Positions 53,042 to 62,375 are shown, counted from the first letter of the stretch. The stretch: 64,000 nucleotides of DNA from an uncultured Roseobacter sp. (GCF_947493125.1 NZ_CANLQB010000002.1:1-64000); one strand, 5' to 3'. The notes: generated from the sequence alone by a model not told the origin. Made by a program: numbers and translations.

Positions 53042-53962
53042 ATGAATTTACGAGACCTAGAATATGCCGTGGCCGTGGCCCGGCGCGGCAGCTTCAGTGC
53101 AGCCGCCGACGACTGCAACGTGTCGCAGCCCGCACTTTCGAACCAGATCAAGAAGCTGGAAAACGAGTTGGGCACCGAACTGTTCCTGCGGCTGAGCGGC
53201 AAGGTCAGGCCAACCGCCTGCGGCCAACGGGTCATCGCGATTGCCAAAGAGGTGCTGGGCGGCGCCCAGGACATCAGGGATGTCGCCGCCGAATATCACG
53301 ATCCCGAGGCCGTGCCGTTCAACATCGGCCTGACCCCGACGCTCGCCCCCTATCTGACGCAGTATTTCTCGGAGCTCTTCAGCACGCTGTTTCCAAGAAT
53401 GCGCGTCACCATGATCGAGGATCTGCCGCAGAACATGCTGCAGATGGTCGAGGACCACGCGCTTGACGTGGCCCTTGTCGCCCGGCTCAATCACAACCCC
53501 ACGCTCGAATTCACCTCGATCTGGGACGAGCCGCTGTTTCTCGCGTTGCGCAAGGGTCACCCGCTCGAGGGGCTCCCGTCGATCACCCCGGAAGACGTGC
53601 CCGTGCATGATTTCATCCGGTTGCCCCATTCCTTCGGCTACGAACTCGAGGCGCGGTTGCCAACCCCGGGGCCCGCGTCACGCGCGGCAAAGCGGTTCGA
53701 CCTCACCGCCCTGCGGTTCGAGACGATCTGCCGGCACATCTGTCATTCGGATGACTGCACGATCGTGTCCGCGCTCGCAGCGGAGCAGTTTCGCCAGGAC
53801 AACTGGCCCCTGGTCTTCATCCCGTTCGAGGCGCCGGGCCACCTGCGCAACCTCGGCGCGGCCTGCCGGTCGAACTGCCCCAGAAAGCCGCTGCTGGCCA
53901 AGATCGGGGCCTATATTCAGGCCAACCCGCCCAAGGGGGTCACGCCCACATTCGGGGCGTGA
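53042..53962 (+). CDS. LysR-family transcriptional regulator
   Basis: A 306-residue regulator. The N-terminal winged helix is MNLRDLEYAVAVARRGSFSAAADDCNVSQPALSNQIKKLE (positions 1-40); the rest is a substrate-binding-like effector domain. It contains a cluster of cysteines in TICRHICHSDDC (about 226-237) and two more near the C-terminus, different from the OxyR pair. It is divergent from the MerR operon and convergent with the HlyD gene (12 bases between stops). Target genes cannot be told. Confidence 0.88.
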   Translation: MNLRDLEYAVAVARRGSFSAAADDCNVSQPALSNQIKKLENELGTELFLRLSGKVRPTACGQRVIAIAKEVLGGAQDIRDVAAEYHDPEAVPFNIGLTPTLAPYLTQYFSELFSTLFPRMRVTMIEDLPQNMLQMVEDHALDVALVARLNHNPTLEFTSIWDEPLFLALRKGHPLEGLPSITPEDVPVHDFIRLPHSFGYELEARLPTPGPASRAAKRFDLTALRFETICRHICHSDDCTIVSALAAEQFRQDNWPLVFIPFEAPGHLRNLGAACRSNCPRKPLLAKIGAYIQANPPKGVTPTFGA

Positions 53963-53974
53963 CCGGGCCTTTGC

Positions 53975-55345
53975 TCACTCGATGAACGTCCGGGCGAGCC
54001 TGTCGCTCAGCGGCTGCGTCAGATAGCTCAGCGCCGTGCGCTCACCGGTGTTGACGAAGAGATCCGCAGGCATGCCGGGCACCAGATCCAGCGCGGCGAC
54101 CTCGGCGGTCTGCTCCGCATCCAGCTTCACCCGCGCCACGTAATAGAACTGGCCCGTGCGCGCGTCCTCCAGACTGTCGGCGGAGATATCGACAATCGTG
54201 CCCCCGGCCTCGGGCACATCACCCTGGTCAAAGGCCGACAACCGCACCCGTGAGGACTGGCCGACATGGAGCTTTTCGATATCCGCCGTGTTCACGCGCG
54301 CTTCGACGACCAGCGGCTGATCAATGGGCACGATGTCAAGGATGGGCGCACCGGGACGGACGACACCCCCCGCCGTGAACACCGTCATCTCGACCACCCG
54401 CCCGCTGACCGGCGCGGTGATCGCCACCCGTCTGAGCCGCTCGGTCGCGCCCAGAAACTGCGGCTCCAGCGTGGCCAGCGCCGCGTCGATCTGCGCCAGC
54501 TCGGTCGAGGCGGCCTCGCTCCGCAGGGTCTCCGCCCCGATCTGGGCCAACCGCAGCTCACCGATGTCGTTGCGCGCCCGCGCCTCCTGTGTCTTCAGCG
54601 CGGCGTCCACGCCGTTCAGCCGTTCCACCTCGACCCGGCGGGCATTCACGCGCGCCGCGGCCACCAGCCCCTTCTCAAGCAAGGTCTCCAGATTGCCCAA
54701 CTCCTGCAGCGTGATCTCCAGCTGACGCCTGTTGGCCATGCGTTGCGCCTCGACGCCCCGCATCTGGTCTTCAAGATTGGCGATGCGCTGCGCGGTCAGC
54801 GCCGCTTCCGCATCGCGTGAGCGCCGCTCGGCCTCGAACAGCAACTTCTGCGTGCCATAGGCAGGCTGCCATCGGGCGGGTTCGAGCGCGACGCGCAGCG
54901 ACGTGGCCACATCCGGCGGCTCAAACGCCCCCGTCCCGTTCAGCTGTGCCAGAAGACGCGCGCGGCGCACCGACAGATCGCCGATCTGACTGGTGATCAC
55001 ATCGAGCTCGACCCCCAGGTCCGTCTTGTCGAGCTCCAGCAGGATCTGGCCCGCTTCGACCAGATCGCCATTGCGCACCCGAATGTCGCGGACGATCCCG
55101 CCGTCGAGATGTTCAACCGTCTTGCGGTTTCCCTCCACCACGAAGGAGGCTGGCGCCACCACGGCACCGTCAAGCGTCGAGGCGGTCGCCCAATAGGCCG
55201 CGCCGCCGACGAAACCGGCAACCACCAGCAGGCCAACCACCACAAAGCGGGTGATGCCGGTGCCCGCCGCCTTCGGCTGGACGCGGTTATAGTCTTCCAG
55301 CCGCAGCAGGTCGCGGTTGCGGGTCGGGGTGAGAGTGCGGGTCAT
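53975..55345 (-). CDS. Type I secretion periplasmic adaptor (HlyD family)
   Basis: A 456-residue membrane-fusion protein. A membrane helix at about 31-54, then a biotinyl-lipoyl half-motif (GGIVRDIRVRNGDLVEAGQILLELD, positions about 90-115), a long coiled coil (about 150-300), the second lipoyl half and a C-terminal beta barrel. It links the inner-membrane ABC exporter to a TolC-type outer-membrane channel. Overlaps the exporter gene by four bases. No TolC gene is in the window. Confidence 0.92.
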   Translation of the reverse strand: MTRTLTPTRNRDLLRLEDYNRVQPKAAGTGITRFVVVGLLVVAGFVGGAAYWATASTLDGAVVAPASFVVEGNRKTVEHLDGGIVRDIRVRNGDLVEAGQILLELDKTDLGVELDVITSQIGDLSVRRARLLAQLNGTGAFEPPDVATSLRVALEPARWQPAYGTQKLLFEAERRSRDAEAALTAQRIANLEDQMRGVEAQRMANRRQLEITLQELGNLETLLEKGLVAAARVNARRVEVERLNGVDAALKTQEARARNDIGELRLAQIGAETLRSEAASTELAQIDAALATLEPQFLGATERLRRVAITAPVSGRVVEMTVFTAGGVVRPGAPILDIVPIDQPLVVEARVNTADIEKLHVGQSSRVRLSAFDQGDVPEAGGTIVDISADSLEDARTGQFYYVARVKLDAEQTAEVAALDLVPGMPADLFVNTGERTALSYLTQPLSDRLARTFIE

Positions 55346-57087
55346 TGGGTCGCTCCTTCCTGGGTTGGGGCCGCGGGAGCGCGCATGGCCAGGTGCTGGG
55401 CTGCGGGGCGGGCCACGGTGGCCTGCTGCCGCGGGCGCAGGATGTCATCCTTGTCGCCAAAGCCGGTCTGCGTGCCCCGGCTCAGGGTGAGGACCTTGTT
55501 CACCGCCTCAAGCGTGCTGGGGCGGTGCGTCATCACGAAGGTGATGGCTCCCCGCGCCCGCGCGCGCCCAATCGCGTTGCGCAGCGCAAGCTCACCCTGC
55601 GCATCGAGATCGGAGTTCGGCTCGTCCAGCACCAGGATGAACGGGTCGTCATAAAGCGCGCGGGCCAGCGCAATCCGCTGACGCTGCCCGCCGGACAGAT
55701 GAAACCCATGGCCGATCTCGGTGGCATAGCCCTCCGCCAGGCCACTGATCAGGTCATGAACATCCGCCGCACGGGCCGCCGCAAGCACCTTGGCGTCGTC
55801 GATTGCCGTGGAAAACCGCGCGATGTTCTCGCGGATCGTCCCGTCAAAGAGCTGCACGTCCTGCGGCAGGTAGCCCACGAACCGCCCCAGCTCGGCGGGG
55901 TCCCATTTCGCCATCGGAGTGCCATCCAGGCGAATGGACCCGCGCTGCGGCATCCAGATGCCCGCCAGCATCTTGGCGAGCGTCGACTTGCCGGAGCCGC
56001 TGTGTCCGATCACGGCCACCACGTCCCCGGCCGACAGGGCAAAGTCGATGCCGCCAATCGTGGCGGTCTGGGCCAGCGGCGGCCCGGCCTGCGCGATACG
56101 CGCGGTGAGCGAGATCTGCGGGCGCGGCAACGACAGCCGCTTGGCCGACTGCGGATAGGTCTCCGACAGCGCCCGTACGCTCTTGTAAGACCCGCGCGCC
56201 GCCAGAAAGCTGCGCCACTGGCCGATCAGCTGATCAATCGGCGCAAGCGCCCGGGCCAGCACGATGGTGGCCGCAATCATCACGCCCGCCGTGGCCTCAC
56301 CGCTGATCGCCAGTGCCGCGCCAAGGCCCAGCATCGCGGATTGCAGCGCCATGCGGATCGTCTTGGACATGACCGAAAAGCTGGCCAGCCGATCCGAGAC
56401 TTTGGACTTCAGATCGTGCGCGGTGTGTTGCAGAGCCGTCCAGCGCCGGACGAGATCACCAGTCATACCCATTGCGTGGACAAGCTCTGCGTTTTGCTCA
56501 CTGGAGGTGAACAAACTGTCGGACCTGGTGCGCGCGTGGGCGGCGTCTTGCATCACGTCGGCAGAGCGCGCGTTGTTGATCAGGGCCATAAGGGTGAGAA
56601 GCAGCGCCCCGGCCAGACCAAGCGCGCCCAGATAGGGGTGCAGGATATAAAGCACCCCCAGATAGAGCGGAATCCAGGGCGCGTCGAAAAAGGCGATCAG
56701 CGTGGGCCCCGAAATGAAGTCGCGCAAGCCGCTGACGTCGGCGGCCGGGCTGTCGCCTGTCGCCTTGCCCTGCACCCGGCGGCGGATGGCCGAGGCAAGG
56801 ATCGGCGCGCCGATCTTCAGCTCGAAGCTGGCGCCCAGGCGGCTGAGGATCCGCATCCGGACCAGATCCAGCAGCCCGGTGACGAGGAAAACACCGCCCA
56901 GCAGAAGGCTCAGGGCGATGAGTGTGTCCATATTCTGGCTGGTCAGGACGCGGTCATAGACCTGCAGCATGTAAAGCGGGCCGGCCAGCATCAGCAGGTT
57001 CAGGATCATGCTGAAAAAGCCGATGGCAAGAAATCCGCGGCGCAGCGTGGCCCAGGCGGATGAGACGGTGGATGGGGACTGAAACAT
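55342..57087 (-). CDS. Type I secretion ABC exporter (PrtD-type permease-ATPase)
   Basis: A 581-residue protein with an N-terminal membrane domain of about six helices (about 20-310) and a C-terminal ATPase: Walker A GHSGSGKST (about 362), signature LSGGQRQRIALARAL and Walker B FILVLDEPNSDLD. It exports unfolded RTX substrates with a C-terminal signal. It lacks an N-terminal peptidase domain, as usual for RTX exporters. Upstream of the HlyD gene, and 63 bases downstream of the RTX/CHRD gene. Confidence 0.93.
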   Translation of the reverse strand: MFQSPSTVSSAWATLRRGFLAIGFFSMILNLLMLAGPLYMLQVYDRVLTSQNMDTLIALSLLLGGVFLVTGLLDLVRMRILSRLGASFELKIGAPILASAIRRRVQGKATGDSPAADVSGLRDFISGPTLIAFFDAPWIPLYLGVLYILHPYLGALGLAGALLLTLMALINNARSADVMQDAAHARTRSDSLFTSSEQNAELVHAMGMTGDLVRRWTALQHTAHDLKSKVSDRLASFSVMSKTIRMALQSAMLGLGAALAISGEATAGVMIAATIVLARALAPIDQLIGQWRSFLAARGSYKSVRALSETYPQSAKRLSLPRPQISLTARIAQAGPPLAQTATIGGIDFALSAGDVVAVIGHSGSGKSTLAKMLAGIWMPQRGSIRLDGTPMAKWDPAELGRFVGYLPQDVQLFDGTIRENIARFSTAIDDAKVLAAARAADVHDLISGLAEGYATEIGHGFHLSGGQRQRIALARALYDDPFILVLDEPNSDLDAQGELALRNAIGRARARGAITFVMTHRPSTLEAVNKVLTLSRGTQTGFGDKDDILRPRQQATVARPAAQHLAMRAPAAPTQEGATQ

Positions 57088-57150
57088 GGGGGTGATCTCT
57101 TTTCAGGGTGAAGAGGTGGCGACAGGCGCCGCCACCTCGGGGGTCTTCGA

Positions 57151-60100
57151 TCAGGCGATGAAGCCGTCTTCGGTGTCGAAGCTGTCGACACCGGCCAGAA
57201 GCACGGAGCCGCTGTTGCCGAGGGTCAGCAACGTGCCATCCTCGACCGCTTCGACGGTCAGCGCGGCGCCGAAGTCGGGGCCGAAGTCGGAGAAGTCCAA
57301 CCGGTCGATGCCGTTTTCGAAGTCCGTGATCGTGTCGTTGCCAAAGAGACCGCTGAAGGCGAATGTGTCCGATCCCTCACCGCCGATCAGGATGTCATTG
57401 CCACCCTCACCGCTCAGCAGGTCGTCGCCGTCTTCGCCCGACAGGGTGTTGTCCGCATCCGACCCGATGATGACGTCACCATCGTCCGACCCGATCACAT
57501 TCTCGATCGAGCTCAGCGTGTCGGTCTCGACCACCTCCTGGATCACATCGAGACCAGAGACACCCGTGGGCGCATCGGCGTCGATGCTTGCACCGGCATC
57601 CACCAGCGTGTCCTGCGCGATGGGCCCGTTCACGCCGGCCGGCGCGTTGTGCAGATGGATGGCGGAAACCACCCCCGGCACCGGCGTCTGCAGATCCGCT
57701 TCGTTCAGACCGGTCACGCTCAGCTCGGAGCTGTAAACCACCTCGCCCTGCTCATTGAACCGGATCGTCAACGTCGCCTCACCGGTGGCCGCGCTGTCGG
57801 ACGTGGGCCCCGGCTCCTGGCTTGCATCCAGCGATCCCGCCAGTTCGATCACCCGCCCGTGGCCGGTTCCGGCATCGCTGACGACCGACAGCTGACCGCG
57901 AATCTCACCGCCCGGGAACTCCGAAGTGTGGACGTTGTAATAGAGGTTCCCCGCGAGGGCCTCCGCCACAAATCCAGCCCCATCGTTGATGTTTGCCGTG
58001 GGTTGCAGCGATGCACCGACGCCGACGTCCTGCACCGAAACGGAGAACCCGGTTTCACGGGTCGCCGTGCCGTTGCCGTCTGCACCGAGGGTGACGGTCA
58101 CCGCCACGTCCTGATCCGAGAAATCCGCCGTGTCGATCCCGTCGCCGCCGTCGATGAAGTCATTGCCGAGGCCCCCGACAATCACATTGTCAGCCTCCCC
58201 AGCGATCAGCACATCATCGCCTGCGCCGCCATCGACGACACCGTTGATCCGACCGAGGTCCACAACGATGTCGTCTCCGGCACCCAATACCACGTTACCA
58301 TTTACCAAACCTGTGTCGTCATTGACGAAGGTCACATCACCTGCATCGCGCGCATCGATGGCGTTCACCGTGCCGGTGATCTCCCCTTCGTTCAGGATCG
58401 CGCCCAGCAGGGTCAGGCCGCCGTCAATGCGGATACCCGCTGCGGCCTCACTGTCGGCAGAGCCCGCAATCACACCCTCGTTCTGCACCAGGCCGGCAAA
58501 GCTCGCGTCCTCCTGGTTGCTGAAGAGGCGCAGACCGTCGCCGATGGTGTTGCCTGTGGCCGCGTCTCCGCGCCCTTGCAGCGTGCCTTCGTTGAAGATC
58601 GCCGCAGAGACGACATCGCCTGCCACATCGCCGGTTTGCAGCGCCACGGCAGAGCCGTTGTTGCCGAGGCCTGCGTCCACCAGACCTGTGTTGGTGAAAG
58701 TGTAGTTGTCCGCGGTCCCATCCGCGTAGACGGTGCCGTTGCGCTGGTCGCCGGTGCCAAGGATCTCGCCGGAGTTCACGACCTCCAGCCCCTCGCCGTC
58801 GATGTTCACCGCGCGGCTGCCCGAAGACACGACGCCCGCGTTCACGAAAGACCCGCCGGTGTGATCCCCGGTGCCGAAGTAGACACCATTCTGCACCCCA
58901 GAAATGGTGCCGGAGTTGGTCAGGCTGCCCTGAAAGTTCACACCGTTCACGACGCGGACACCCGCGACCGTGCCGTTGGCCCCCTCCGACAGGATCTCGC
59001 CCGAGTTGGTGATCGTCGCGTCTGTCGTGCCCTGATTGCCGACATTGCCGATCCGCACGCCATCCCCTGCGAGGTTCGTCCCCGCAGCGGCATTGCCGCG
59101 CCCCTGGATGGTGCCGGCATTGTCCAGCGAGAAGGTGTTCGCACCGTCCGCAGCACCCCCAATCTCGGCCCCAAAGCCCGAGCCCTGGTTGCCCGCGCCC
59201 GCATCAATCGTGCCATTGACCAGATTGGAAACCGAAAAGTCATCCGCCGTGCCATCGGCATAGACCGTCCCGTTGCGCTGATCATCGGTGCCGAGGATGT
59301 CTCCGCCGTTGATCAGGTCCACGCCGGTCCCGTCGATGTTCACCGCCCGGCTGCCCGACTGGATCGTGCCGAAGTTCAGCACGTCGAGGTCATGCTCGGC
59401 CTCGCCGATGTAAAGACCATTGCGCACGCCCTCGATCACACCGGTCGAGGTGTTGAGGATCTGACCCTCCGCCGACAGACCATCCGCAATGCGGATCCCC
59501 GCCGCCGTGCCCTGATCGCTCTCGGAGGAGATCAGACCGCTGTTCACGATGTCGGTGTCCGACACGGCGCCGTCGGCCCCGTTGTTCAGCCGGATGCCGT
59601 CACCCGCGCCCGGGGTGTCGGACGCCGCCTGACCGCGGCCCTGGATCGTTGCGCCAAACCCGTTGAAGAGGGTGTTCGACACAACATCGCCCGCCGTATC
59701 CCCGACCTGGAAGGAGACACCCGCACCGCTGTTGCCTGCGCCCGCGTCGATTGTGGCGCCCGTGAAATTGGAGATGCTGACATCTTCCGCTGTCGCATTG
59801 GTATAGATGGTGCCGTTGCGCTGATCGCCGGTGCCGAGGATGTCGCCGAAGTTGCGCAGGCTGACGCCATCGCCTTCGATTTCAACAGCCCGGCTGTCGG
59901 ACGAGATCACACCGCCGCGGAAATTGTCGAGCGTGCCCGAGCTGGTCGCACCGCTGAATTCCACGCCGTTCAACTCCCCGGCGATGCTGCCGAAGTTGCG
60001 GATGTCCGCGCTCGAGCCATCGGTCACCTCAATGCCGGTTGCAACGGGCCCGTTGGCCTCGATGCTGCCGGTCCGGAAGTTGAAGACCTGCACGTCTTCG

Positions 60101-60321
60101 GCCTCGACCGAGACGGCCGAGGGGGCCCCGTTGGTTTCGACCTGGCCAAAGTTGAGGAACCGCGCGAGGTCGTTGTTCAGAACGAAGGCCGGTGTGGTGT
60201 CGACCACGGTGTTCTGGAAAAAGCCGTTGCTCAGGGTCTGTCCGTCCCGGACGGTCTCCTGAGGCAGTGTCGATGTTGTGAGGAGCCTGGCACGCAGGCT
60301 GGCGAGAATTTCGGAAAGCAT
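57151..60321 (-). CDS. RTX/CHRD repeat protein, probable substrate of the adjacent type I system
   Basis: A 1056-residue acidic protein, no Sec signal. ATG 60321 was chosen because GGAG sits seven bases upstream; an ATG five codons earlier has no site. Residues about 30-670 are a beta-solenoid-like region with three ~180-residue repeats (DILGTGDQRNGT anchors near 169, 349 and 527). RTX blocks at about 690-730 and 954-989 flank a region (about 775-910) with CHRD-domain hallmarks (NVHTSEFPGGEIRGQL and AIHLHNAPAGVNGPI). The end (about 995-1056) resembles a type I secretion signal region, ending DGFIA. It is encoded directly upstream of the exporter and adaptor. Confidence 0.88.
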   Translation of the reverse strand: MLSEILASLRARLLTTSTLPQETVRDGQTLSNGFFQNTVVDTTPAFVLNNDLARFLNFGQVETNGAPSAVSVEAEDVQVFNFRTGSIEANGPVATGIEVTDGSSADIRNFGSIAGELNGVEFSGATSSGTLDNFRGGVISSDSRAVEIEGDGVSLRNFGDILGTGDQRNGTIYTNATAEDVSISNFTGATIDAGAGNSGAGVSFQVGDTAGDVVSNTLFNGFGATIQGRGQAASDTPGAGDGIRLNNGADGAVSDTDIVNSGLISSESDQGTAAGIRIADGLSAEGQILNTSTGVIEGVRNGLYIGEAEHDLDVLNFGTIQSGSRAVNIDGTGVDLINGGDILGTDDQRNGTVYADGTADDFSVSNLVNGTIDAGAGNQGSGFGAEIGGAADGANTFSLDNAGTIQGRGNAAAGTNLAGDGVRIGNVGNQGTTDATITNSGEILSEGANGTVAGVRVVNGVNFQGSLTNSGTISGVQNGVYFGTGDHTGGSFVNAGVVSSGSRAVNIDGEGLEVVNSGEILGTGDQRNGTVYADGTADNYTFTNTGLVDAGLGNNGSAVALQTGDVAGDVVSAAIFNEGTLQGRGDAATGNTIGDGLRLFSNQEDASFAGLVQNEGVIAGSADSEAAAGIRIDGGLTLLGAILNEGEITGTVNAIDARDAGDVTFVNDDTGLVNGNVVLGAGDDIVVDLGRINGVVDGGAGDDVLIAGEADNVIVGGLGNDFIDGGDGIDTADFSDQDVAVTVTLGADGNGTATRETGFSVSVQDVGVGASLQPTANINDGAGFVAEALAGNLYYNVHTSEFPGGEIRGQLSVVSDAGTGHGRVIELAGSLDASQEPGPTSDSAATGEATLTIRFNEQGEVVYSSELSVTGLNEADLQTPVPGVVSAIHLHNAPAGVNGPIAQDTLVDAGASIDADAPTGVSGLDVIQEVVETDTLSSIENVIGSDDGDVIIGSDADNTLSGEDGDDLLSGEGGNDILIGGEGSDTFAFSGLFGNDTITDFENGIDRLDFSDFGPDFGAALTVEAVEDGTLLTLGNSGSVLLAGVDSFDTEDGFIA
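58560..60000 (-). repeat. Three ~540-bp tandem repeats in the RTX/CHRD gene
   Basis: The DNA encoding RNGT(V/I)YADGTAD recurs near 59815, 59275 and 58740, a spacing of about 540 bases. Each unit carries the same order of strands (SRAVxIDGxGxxxxNxGxILGTxDQRNGT, IDAGxGNxG, IQGRGxAA). Limits are approximate. Confidence 0.75.
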
Positions 60322-60848
60322 CGGAGATCTCCGCATGAGGTTTGGTTAGCGCAGAGATCAGACCGAACCAGTGGCCTCCCTGCCGCTTTACCAAGTGCGG
60401 ACGCGGCTGCTTTATTGAAATTCTTCTTCCGAATACCACGCATAAGAATGCGTAATAGTCACACATACCGTGATCGGCGGCGCTCCAAATCTCAACGAAT
60501 CCAATGCGTTGGAAAATCGCGATACGGCTCGCACCTGCCGTGGTTAACGGCGGATCACGAAGGTGTTCCCGATGGTGACCGCCTTTTGCCACATCTCGAG
60601 CGTGGGAGCTGACAGCCTGCCTGCCCCGTTCCGGATCAGACCCGTGGCACTCCGGCAATCGGATGATCTGTGGGGCTCAGCCTGCCGAACCGCCATGGCC
60701 CATGTGGCGGGGGCGCGTGCCGGCCACCTCTCATCGCCGGTCGGGGGGGTCACCCCCGCCCATGGAGCTACACGGCGGATGACGGCGGGCACAGCCGGCG
60801 GCGGCGGGGAGAGGCGCGCTGCCCGTAGCGGCACCCCCCCTGGTGGAT
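60322..60848. promoter_or_regulatory. Spacer with RTX-gene promoter region and inverted repeat
   Basis: About 525 bases without a gene. The part 60400-60540, upstream of the RTX operon, is AT-richer and holds a perfect inverted repeat ACGCAT-AAGA-ATGCGT at 60438-60453 that may be an operator. The rest (60541-60848) is very GC-rich; arginine- and alanine-rich translations of its open frames on both strands do not look like genes. Confidence 0.45.
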
Positions 60849-61274
60849 CTAGGCTGGCACCGGCTCGTGCAGCGCCGCGCGCATCTGGCCCAGGTGCTCG
60901 TCCCATCCCTTGTCGAGCGAGAGCACCACACCAAAGCCCTCTGCCGTGGCGGGCAGCCCGGAGTGCTCCAGCGAGAGCTGCGTGCCGCCCGTCACGTCCG
61001 TCAGCGTCCATTTTACCAGGCTCACCGCATCGCCCATCGGTTTGACCGTGAAGGTGTGCTCAAGATACTCCGGCGGGCGCGCCACCTTGACCTCTCCCCA
61101 GATCAGCAGATCGCCGCTGGTGGCGCCGTACATCTCCAACCTCTGCCCCGCGGCCAGCGTCTGCTTGGGCGGGTGGAACCATTTGGCCAGGTGCTCCGGC
61201 TCGGTCAGGAAGGCCCAGACCTCGGCGCGGGTGGCTTTCAGGAAAATCGTTTTGCGCAAGACGGGAGCTGTCAT
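60849..61274 (-). CDS. SRPBCC/AHSA1-family protein
   Basis: A 141-residue START-like protein: LRKTIFLKATRAEVWAFLTEP at the N-terminus, the LEMYGATSGDLLIWGEV strand region and the final GWDEHLGQMRAALHE helix are typical of AHSA1/SRPBCC proteins, which have a hydrophobic ligand cavity. The start overlaps the arsR stop by four bases. ArsR-SRPBCC pairs are common and are thought to sense or bind a small hydrophobic compound. Confidence 0.88.
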   Translation of the reverse strand: MTAPVLRKTIFLKATRAEVWAFLTEPEHLAKWFHPPKQTLAAGQRLEMYGATSGDLLIWGEVKVARPPEYLEHTFTVKPMGDAVSLVKWTLTDVTGGTQLSLEHSGLPATAEGFGVVLSLDKGWDEHLGQMRAALHEPVPA

Positions 61275-61588
61275 GTTCTGTCCTTTTCAATTTCGGTTTT
61301 GAGTTTGGCAAGGCGGTCGTCCCAGAAGATGTCAAAGTATGTCAGCCAGTCCATCACGGGGTCGATGCCGGTGGGGTTGAGCGCGTTGATGCGCTCCCGC
61401 CCGCTGGTGCGGGTGGTGATCAGCCCGCCGTCGCTCAGCACAGTCAGGTGCTTCTTGACGGCGGCGCGGGTCATGTCGAAGTTTTCGGCGACCTCGGCGA
61501 TGGTGAGGTCGCGGTCGCGCAACATCACCAGGATGTCGCGGCGGGTCGGGTCCGCAAGCGCGCGGAAGGCGGATTGAACCGGGGGCAT
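61271..61588 (-). CDS. ArsR-family transcriptional regulator
   Basis: A 105-residue winged-helix regulator. The start is ATG 61588 because AGGAG lies five bases upstream; a GTG two codons earlier lacks that spacing. Signature FRALADPTRRDILVMLRDRDLTIAEVAENFDMTRAAVKKHL (positions about 8-48). No metal-binding cysteines, so not a classical metal sensor. Autoregulation through the tandem repeats upstream is likely. Confidence 0.9.
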   Translation of the reverse strand: MPPVQSAFRALADPTRRDILVMLRDRDLTIAEVAENFDMTRAAVKKHLTVLSDGGLITTRTSGRERINALNPTGIDPVMDWLTYFDIFWDDRLAKLKTEIEKDRT

Positions 61589-61603
61589 GGGCACTCCTAA
61601 AGC

Positions 61604-61643
61604 GATACCTTTCGGTATCCCTTTTATGATACCAAACGGTTTC
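61604..61643. promoter_or_regulatory. Tandem operator-like repeats upstream of arsR
   Basis: Two 16-base elements: GATACC-TTTC-GGTATC (61604-61619, perfect dyad) and GATACC-AAAC-GGTTTC (61628-61643, one arm imperfect), centres 24 bases apart. They lie 16-55 bases upstream of the arsR ATG, where an autoregulatory ArsR site is expected. Confidence 0.65.
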
Positions 61644-61670
61644 GCGTCAAGCCCCGAGGCACGTCCCGGG

Positions 61671-62318
61671 TCAGAAAGGCGCCGCCGCCCTTATTTTCAT
61701 GGAGCGCCCGCCCTGCGGATGTTTGAACCGCAGCTCCTCGCTGTGCAGCATCAGCCGCGGAAAGTCGCGGGCCGGGCCGGTGGCATAGAAGGGATCGCCG
61801 AGAATCGGGTGGCCCAGCGCCAGCATATGCACCCGCAGCTGATGGCTCCGCCCGGTCTTGGGGTGCAGCCGCATGCGGGCGGTATCCCCCTCGTCCTTCA
61901 GCACCCGCCACTCCGTCTGTGCCGGTTTGCCAGCCTCGTGATCGACCTTTTGTCGGGGCCGATTGGGCCAGTCGACAATGAGCGGCAGATCCACGGTGCC
62001 GGTCTTCTCGGACGGCACCCCCCAGACCCGCGCCACATAGCTCTTGCGCGTCATGCGCTTTTCGAACTGCAATCCGAGGTGCCGCTGTGCATGCGGGGTC
62101 AGGGCAAAGATCATCACCCCGGAGGTGTCCCGGTCGAGCCGGTGCACCAACAAGGCATCGGGGAACGCGGCCTGCACGCGCGTGAGCAGACAGTCCGCAA
62201 GCTCCGCCCCCTTACCGGGCACGGAGAGCAGCCCGGCGGGTTTGTCCACCAACAGCACCTCCGCATCCTCATGCAGAATGACCAATGGATCCTGGGGTGG
62301 GGCGTAGACGTCACTCAT
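61671..62318 (-). CDS. RluA-family rRNA/tRNA pseudouridine synthase
   Basis: A 215-residue protein with the catalytic HRLDRDTSG motif (Asp about residue 62), preceded by VDKPAGLLSVPGKG and followed by LHPKTGRSHQLRVHMLALGHPILGDPFY (positions about 152-179). Isomerises uridine to pseudouridine in rRNA or tRNA. No S4 domain is present, so it is a short RluA-type enzyme. The target site is not deducible. Confidence 0.9.
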   Translation of the reverse strand: MSDVYAPPQDPLVILHEDAEVLLVDKPAGLLSVPGKGAELADCLLTRVQAAFPDALLVHRLDRDTSGVMIFALTPHAQRHLGLQFEKRMTRKSYVARVWGVPSEKTGTVDLPLIVDWPNRPRQKVDHEAGKPAQTEWRVLKDEGDTARMRLHPKTGRSHQLRVHMLALGHPILGDPFYATGPARDFPRLMLHSEELRFKHPQGGRSMKIRAAAPF

Positions 62319-62375
62319 GCCGTCTGCTGGCAGATGATGCGCAGATGTTCAAGTGTTGGCGACTCTGGCCGAGGC

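Noticed and set aside
53042-53962. OxyR
   Set aside because: The general LysR fold matches, but the pair of redox cysteines at the OxyR spacing is not present and no peroxide-defence gene is adjacent.
57649-60612. A 987-codon open frame on the plus strand opposite the RTX/CHRD gene
   Set aside because: Antisense shadow; no ribosome site or recognisable domain, while the minus-strand frame shows RTX and CHRD motifs.
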